Assembly (NCBI GenBank): GCA_944474755.1
Contig: OX104112.1
Span: 69,054,433-69,118,432, forward strand
Source of the DNA: Limnoperna fortunei
Taxonomy: Eukaryota > Mollusca > Bivalvia > Mytilida > Modiolidae
DNA length: 64,000 nt
Direction: 5' to 3'
Shown here: piece by piece, positions 52,501 through 61,500 of the stretch
How positions within the stretch are numbered: the stretch's first letter is position 1
Layout of the letters: each line of letters begins with the position of its first letter
Translations under genes and position numbers: made by a program
Notes under the pieces: model-generated
Databases searched by the model: none
Told to the model about the DNA's origin: nothing
The model's input: only the letters and a program-made list of their open reading frames with translations

Positions 52501-55500
52501 ATCAAAATGTTAAATATCTCCTGCACAATGTGACAAAGATTCTGTGTAAGTTTCATCAAATTCCATTCGGTGGTGTAGGAGGAGTTGCACATAAGAGAAA
52601 GTGTAACGGACGGACGGACAGACGGACGGACACCATGAACACTATATACCCCCCGCTTTTCAAGCGGGGGGTATAAAAAGAATTATGCACATATTGCTAG
52701 ATTTGACAATTTGGTGACCTTTTAAAAAATGACATTTTTTTAAAGTGTCACAAAAAAGTGTTGCACTCCTGACAATTTTGGCATGTTTTTTTGGCATAAC
52801 TTTTTTGTTTTCTGAGATATCTTCAAGATTTTTTGCAGACATGTTCCCCACAACTAGACATACATTTTTAACTATTTAGAAATAATATATCTATTAATTT
52901 GACAAAATTAGAGGACCATAACCAGTTGGGGTAATTTTTTTTGAAACCGCCCATTCAAATGTTTATCACTGAAAACATTTGAACAGATGACAATTAGAAT
53001 TGGATAAAGAATTAAAAAGCAGACAAATTAGACATTTCTCATGTTTAGAAATTCCTTAATAGAATAAGTGGTACAAGACAATAAATCTATCAAGTCCTTT
53101 CTGTATACTAGTATTGTCTGCAGTGAAAGAAGGACAGCAAAAATACTGTGAAACTGTTTATTCGCGCAGTAATATTAATCATATGTGGATTCTCTCTTAA
53201 AAATTCAAAAGTACTTTTAGAAAATTTAAAATCAAGGTTCTAAAAGTTAATGTTAGAAACTTTGATTTTTCAACTCTTTATAGTTATACCACGTTGCAAC
53301 AAGAAAAACTAAAATCCTATCTTGAGGAAATCAAACATAATTCCTTCAATTCCACATATGCCTACAAATATGTAGTAAAAGAAGGCAAATTATCCTACAG
53401 CGAAGAACAGGTTTATAGTATGCTAGATTTTCTAATCGACAACATATTTGTAGCTTTTGGAGGATGTGTTTTTCAACAGACAATGGGAATTCCAATGGGT
53501 AAAAACAGTGCTCCACTCCATGCCATTTTGTTTCTGTTTTTTTATGATACTGACTTTCTTCTACATCTTAAATACAGTTAAATTACAATTAAATACAAGA
53601 AGACAGCAGAGGGTAGGTTCTTTAATTTCAATTAACAAACATAAATTTGCTGAGTGGTTTACATTAATATATTCTTCAGAACTGGAAATTAAAGAAACCA
53701 CAGACACAGCTTCAGCTACATCATTGTTAGACTAACACCTCCAAAATGACACCAATAGTCACCTTAACACAAAAATTTATGACAAACAAGATGATTTTAA
53801 TTTCAAAATTATAAATTTTCCTCACTTATGCAGCAATATTCCAGCTTCTCCTGCATGTGGTGTCTATAGTTCTCAATTGATCAGGTATGCAAGAACTTGC
53901 AGCAAGTATACTGATTTTTGCAAATGTCACCAAATTCTACGGGATAAACTTATAAACCATGGTTACAAGAAAAACAACTCGTTCATGCCTTTAATAAGTT
54001 TTACTATAGATACCACTTCCTAGTCGAAAAATATTCTAATTTGAAAATATGGTCCCCAATTTTTTAATTCAGTGTATAGTGAGTGTGCTACGATGATTGT
54101 TGGATACACTAATTGTGGTATATGATAACCATCTATTTCTATTAACAAACTAATATCCTTCAGAAATGGAAGCAGTAGGTTTGGCATGTGATAAAACCTG
54201 CTTAAACCCAACTCTTTTGAAATGCCTGTACCAAGTTAGGACCATTGCAGTAGTTACTATATTTTCTGGAGTTTGCCGGTGTCTCAGATTTTGATTTGTG
54301 GATTGTATATTTGACAGTTTTCTTAGTGTTCTGTATTTTGTTAATACCTTCATTCAATTGCAATACAAGTGAAACATTAAAAATATTTTACCCCAATATT
54401 ACACAAATCAGAACAGCACATTATGACCATATTTAAAGTGCAGAATACATACTGAATACCAGTAGAAAAAAAGAGACTAATTTTGTAAACAAAAAGACCT
54501 ATACAAATGAAACCTTCAATTAATATATGTCAAGAAAAGTTTACCTGGTTGGTCTGATAGATGAACTGTCAATACCCTGTGCTCATGGAAACGAATGTCT
54601 ATAGTACTGTCGACTGCTGGGCACAATATCTGAAATAATAATCCTATTAAAAAAATTGGCTTGATAATTCTTGAAATCAGAAACTAATAGATTGCAATCA
54701 TGCCCTGTAGAATAACCATATGCACATTGGAACATGAATTATTTCATATCAGTAAAATTATGTTTGTTTCAATTGGATAAAACAAGGTCAGCTGGTACCA
54801 ATTAATCTGCAGTAATTTGACACGAGGGCTTTATCATGCCGTGATAATGCCCTGTCCTTGATTTAGAGTTAAACTTAGCATTTGTGATCAAAGGAGAATA
54901 AATGATTGATACACGCATAAAAATCGTACATACTAAACAAAAATTCTATATTTTTTTCAATATACTTGTAGATTATATAAATATTGATCAACAAAAACAG
55001 AATTTGAAAACCAAACACAAGCAACACAAACTGTTTTTGAATTCTTCCATGAAATAAATATAATAGTTGCCTATATAGAGGGCAATGTCATGATACTTAA
55101 CAGCATTAGGGAGAGTGGTATTGCCTTCAACATGGATAATACCCTCACCTTCGGCTCGGGCATTATCAATGTTTCAGGCAATACCACTCTCCCTTGTGCA
55201 GTCAAGATATCATGACAATGCCCTTTATATAGGCAACTTTTGTATTGTATAATCTTATTTTTAATTTTTAGGTATTGAATTTCCTAACAAATTTTCTATA
55301 TGAATTGTTTTATGGTGTAGATAAACTTCATTGATGACAAATACTTAAACATATGCACTATAAAAATTATCATCTTACCACAAAAAATACTTTAGAAATA
55401 AGGCATAGTACAAAATGTTAACCAAGCTATCAACAATAACATGATGATTCAGAGTTGTAAAAACAGACATATACCTGTTCACTTTCTAAATACTCATTGG

Positions 55501-58500
55501 ATTGACAACAAAGTCCATCAGGGAAAAACATTTTTTGTTCCTCCACTGCCTTGACATAATTTGAAGAACCTAGAATAAAATATTCACACATTACTTTTTC
55601 TCAAATAAAGTTCATATCATAAGCAATTAATAATTTATTAGCTTGGACAAAGATCACACTAAAAAGTCATAAATGATCATCACAAAACATGGTTTAATTA
55701 TTATAGTGCTAGTTTGTGTACACATCAATTTTTACTTATAAGGGCCTCCACATGACTTAAAACTATGTATTAAATGATTTCCAGTTTCTTCAGTGATTTA
55801 TGACAGGTAAGTTTTATAACTGGTCGGTAAAGTGGAGTGAAATTTATTTGTTTAATTAAAGCACAACTTTTAAAAAAGTGGCTGGTGTCCGGTTTGTAGA
55901 GGCGACCGGTTTTGTGAAGATAATTCACATTGACTTTAGTGGATAATGACCGGGACTTTTTTAACAGCCAGTTTGAAGGGGAAGCTGGTTTTCTGAGGGT
56001 CCAGTTTGGAGAAGTTTCACTGTATTACATATTTAATCAAAAAGTGGAAGTCTGAGCAAACAAGTAACATCTACGCCACTTTAGGTAGAATGTCAAAATA
56101 ACAAGGATTCTTAAAATTTCCCTTACCTATAACAATGTCAGACTTGAAGATTAACAGAAAACGATTTTTTATAGGTCCAAACATTATATAAGTTTTGTCA
56201 GTTGGACCAACAAATTCTGTAAAGACTGAAAACTGGTAACAAAAATGATAAATTTAACCATATAGTATCAGTCTGAATGATAATTATACTGTATTGTAAG
56301 ATTTGCCTGAATCAACTGGTAATTTTGTGCAGGAAAATCTCCCAATATATTACCTTCATCCTTACACAATGGCAATAAAATCTGACTTAAATCATGACTA
56401 CAGTTATTTATTTACCTGACATTACAAGCGTGTTAACATCTGACAGAGGAATTCAATGAAATTAATAATATTGTCTATTCAGAATTCATGCTCAATCCAG
56501 TTTTGCATTACAATTATGAAAAATTGCATTTCAGAATTTGTCTTAAAATCTGACTAAATCTAAATCGTGCAATCATACTTAAAAACTGAAAATTTAAAAA
56601 CAACTTGGTTAGCTGTTAGACCAGGCAGTAAGTGAGGTCTACCTAGAGTTCACTCTCCTTTAGTATCATTAAGATGTTATATTGTGAATGGCTAAGTACA
56701 AACACAAACTGGATGGTTTTTACAATTATAGATTATAGATAAAACAACAGCTGAAGTTAAAGTTTGTTTTTGCATACAAAACGATGTCTCTACCGTTCCC
56801 CCATGTGGATTTTTTGCACCAAAAGTTAAAAGTCCTATAACTACCACAAAAAATGTCCTGGTAATATGCACAACTAAATATGGTGTACTTGCTAAATACC
56901 AAGTTTCGTAATATTTGGTTGAGTAGTTTCATAGGAGTTGAGTGGAATAACTTTGTGACAGAAAAACAGACATACCAACAGACAGACGTACAGGACAAAA
57001 ACAATATGTCTCCCAAGGAAGTGGGGGAGACATAATAATATTATAATCTGTCATGCCATCAAATCTTGAAATGAGACAAAACAGGTTGTGTATAGTCACT
57101 TGATTATTTACCATGAAATGCATTGGTTACTATATCTACACCAAAAGTTCCTCGCCACAGGAACTGACTTTGTCTTCTAGCATTCAGTGGGTCAACTGGT
57201 CCAAGCAAATCTAACAACTTTTTGACTCCATTTTCTCTTTGTAACACTAAACAAAAACTTGGTCCAGATTTCAAATAATCCAGAGTTTTCTCTACAATCT
57301 CTGAGTCCTGAAATAATAGTTCTAAAGTCTTAAATCAAGAAAGATATGTACATGCGACGTTTCATACTACTTTAGTTATAAATATTGCTATTTTTGGACT
57401 AGACTGGATAGACAGATAAAACTAAGGATTGGCAAAATTCGTTATGACCAGTTCCTTCGCAAACTATATGCCTATGGATTAGGAAAAACTTTTACACAAC
57501 CATAACATAGTTGATAGAAAACTGGGAAAAGTATGCATTAGTATTGCATTTGTGACACATTTGCTTTAAATTTTTAAACCATAAAAATTTAATCGGGGAA
57601 ACACCTATGATAAAAAAAACTTTATAAAATCATTCAGGAAACCAGTTTATCTTACTGTTTACATAAAAACAAAACAATAACTATAGCACACTATGATTTC
57701 AAATGAATGTTCCTTGTAATAATTAAATTATTTGAGACAGAGATACTAATGTCAACTATCTTCTCAGGAGTCTACTGTGTAAAAATTGTGTAAAAGTTCA
57801 AATGGATGTAATTTGGGGATTATCTATGGACCAGAATGCCCTACTAATGAATCTTTATTTTAAGATCTTACAATTATCAAATTTTATGAACATTTGATGA
57901 AGCAGAAGTCTACAAAGTGTACAATGAATATCAAATATTTTCAAAGTTGTGGAAATAACAAATGAATAAAAAAATTTCTTTGTGCTGGAAAGTTGTAACA
58001 TATCTGTACTTGTAAAGTTTTGTAAAAGTTTTGGTTTAAATTGAAAAAAGGTCAAAAGTTTGTTTGGACTGATTTCTGTATAATTACCTGATTATCATTA
58101 GTCATGATAAGATAATGAATCTGTTCCTCTGTTAAAATCTGTAATCTCATTGCCACAATTTTGAAGCCCTCTTGAACAATTTTCTTAATAATCTTAGGAA
58201 GATGACGCTTTACAGCTCTAGGTTTGATTATCAGCAGTGTAGTTACTAACTGTGGACCAGATGTCATCACATTAAAAATTGACTCCTTCAGTGCCTCAGA
58301 TCTTGTCAATATACTATCTTTTTCCTCTCTGAAAAAATGATTATAGTGTACTGTTTTTATAGGCAAATAAACAGTTATTTTTGTATTACATCTCCTTGTA
58401 CATAAATATTGCAACTACATTGTACGCAAATGCTTTGACAAAAATTCATTCTCTAGTATCTCATTTATTCATTTACAAAAATGAAAATTTCTTCAGCAAC

Positions 58501-61500
58501 ATCACTTCCTAGAATTAATGCTTAAATACTTAAAGATAATTCTTTCTTTCAACTCACTTGGAATGAACCACTTTACTTAAAGGTAAGTAAGGTAAAAGAG
58601 GTCGACACTGAGGATCACCATGAAGTTCCCTGTCTGTGAAAAAAGCTCTGGTAAAGGCATAAGCCTCTTCTGCTGTCCGTGACATGATGTAATCCATGTG
58701 TCCCGACTTTGGATCTGGCCTTGGAATAATTTGCTCCAATCTTTTAAAACCATTAATACCCCTAAGTATCAATACTAGAGCTGGTTCTAAAACAAAGTGA
58801 TCTGGATTAATGCTTAAACAAAATATTAGTTAAATTATTTAATTAAAACAAAGCCAAACTTATTTGTTGGTCATTGAATAAAGAATCTAAAGTTAACATC
58901 CCAAAAGCCAAACTTATGGTGAAAAGGCAGGCACTGTCACAGGCTGACAATAGAATTACAACAACAGCTACTGTGTTAGCATTAAATTTCTGTACTGAAA
59001 ACATATTGAAATTTATTTACCATGGAAAGTTGACAGTCTTGAATTCAATACATGGGTTTTGCATTGTTAGCAACTCAATATTTCTTAAATTTTGTTAAAT
59101 ATTTATATTTGTCACAGCTTTTTGTACATAATCAACAATATTTATACATATATATATATATATACCAGTGGTGAGAGTATGAAGATTCTCCTTCCAACCT
59201 TTATCGCCTACTTCATATGGTGTTATATCTTTAGCCTGTGAAATAGTCAGTGAGGGTACCCACTTTATACCAAGTAATTCAAAGCCTTCTTTCAAAGGTA
59301 ATACTGTAATGGTTTTACTATATGGCACCATGTGGAGTATCTTTCCTGTAAGAAATGAACAATATATAACATTTTGTAACTTAACAGTCATGGCTGAAAA
59401 AAGTACTGTATGACAGAAGAAAATGATGGATTTCACAGTTGAAAAGAAATTGTTTTATAACAACGAAAATGTAAAGGCAATTACAAATAAAACATGCCCC
59501 AGAAATACTCTTTACAAACTAAGTAGCAAAACACTTATGTATTTTAGCCCTTCAGTATGTTGTAGTATCAAGACAAAAAATGCATCATTCAATTATTTTA
59601 ACGTGCCTCACCAAATACCAAACATGTAAATGTTATACTGGAATATTAAAACTATTCTTACAAAACAAATACAAAGATGTTCTAAAACATCACAGAAACG
59701 CATGATATTTGAGCACTATTTTTATTTATCATGCACTATAAAATACAGTCGAACCTCTTTTTCTCTAACTTGGTTGACTCGATACCCCAGTTATGTCGAT
59801 ATCATTTTAAGTCCCAGCATTTTTCCCATATCAACAATGAATTTCTATCTCAGATGTGTCCATCTCGGTTCTTTAGATATTTCGCTTAACTCGATGGATT
59901 TTTGTAGTCCAGACAATATTAATCAGTGTAATTTTAACCTTGTTGTCTCAAAGTTAATTTTGCTATCAATATCGATGTCAAAACTAACAATTTCATTTGT
60001 ATTTTGTATTGTAACTTAATTTGCGTCCGTTTATTTTAAACACCTTTCATAGAATAAACACGATTTTTGATTGGCTATTACAATTTGGATTGGCAATTTA
60101 ATAAAACGAATTGGTTATCAAACCGCAGTACATGCATTATTAAGTTTAATTGATGATCTGCTAATTACTGTAAATTATTTTGTCATGTTTAATTAAAAAT
60201 GATAATTATTGAAAATTTCTTTTGATCTGATCAATGATGTATGTGGTCGAGTTTTGTTTCTTTAAAGGGAAACTTCGCGAAAAAATGAAAATTTGATATG
60301 TTATTCTTCAAATAAAAAGAAATATAATTGCCTTTTGATGTTTTATTGTATTCTTTACCGTTACGCTTCTAGAGTGGATTAAAGGTGGTAAAATTTTGTG
60401 TATGGGGGCCGCCATATTGACAGTATTTTATCACGTGACTGCGTTTGTGACGTGATAAATGTAATTATCCAGTAAATATGATAAATAATCCAGTTTAAAA
60501 ATATGTTTTTCTGCCTTAGCTCTTTAAAGAATATATAAACTGTGGCGATGACTAATGACTGGCTGACAACATAAGATTACAAAACACGTTTTAATGTTTA
60601 ATGATCTTTGTTTTAATACAAGTATTTTTAGACACAAATTTTAACCTGTCTTTATTTAACTCAAATATAATTTACCTAAATAATAATTGTAATAAAAGAT
60701 ATATTTATATGATTATTTTTATATATAAAATAAAATTCCGTGGATAATTTTGCACGTCTTGAAACGGCAGTTGTACCTGGACGTAAAAATGTTAGAGGTA
60801 AATCATTACGCGTTTATGAAGGGTAATTAACAGAATTAGCAGGTAAACAAACAGGATGTTTATTGCAATTACTAGATCATTTGACGCCGACTTTGAAGTA
60901 TGAATATTCTGACTTTTTCAAAAGCTAACCAGATTAAAGGTTAATCATGTAATTCGAAATTAGAAAGGCACACCCCCTCCTGCCAAGGACAGGTATGATT
61001 TGAATACACCAACGTGTCAGAACACAGGATGTATATAAGATTTCGAATACCTTTAGATGTCAGAGTAACGTAAAACTTTAACTCAAATATACACAACATG
61101 TAAAATTTTGGAAACTGTGTTACGCACACGCACAATAAATGTTACCAGTAATAATAATTATAATAATAACAATAATAATAATTATAAATGTACTAAACGT
61201 GAAGTGAAATTTTGATGCGCGAAAACCAGAGTATTTAAAAATATTTCATTTAATGACCGCTATTTCTCAAATAGTCAATAATATTTCAATAAGTTGCTTA
61301 ATCTGATTAAGTTGAAAATAATAATACGAATAATTTTCAATGTAATTAATATTTATGGACTTTTTTTCCTATCAAAACTGTGACTTTTTTCCTGTGACTT
61401 TCTTTCCGTTTACCGTTGTTGCTGCTGTGGAAATAATCTTAAGTAGAAGTCTTTAAATTGGTTAACTACTTGTTACACAAGTCGGTTTTTTTGCTTATAT

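Noticed and set aside
51511..52676. Run of overlapping short open frames with similar peptides on both strands
   Set aside because: These are frames across 171-bp tandem units of a non-coding element.
59630..60019. 129-codon plus-strand open frame, the longest in the window
   Set aside because: It starts outside and runs through the left end of the pogo-like element, with no domain, and is taken as chance.
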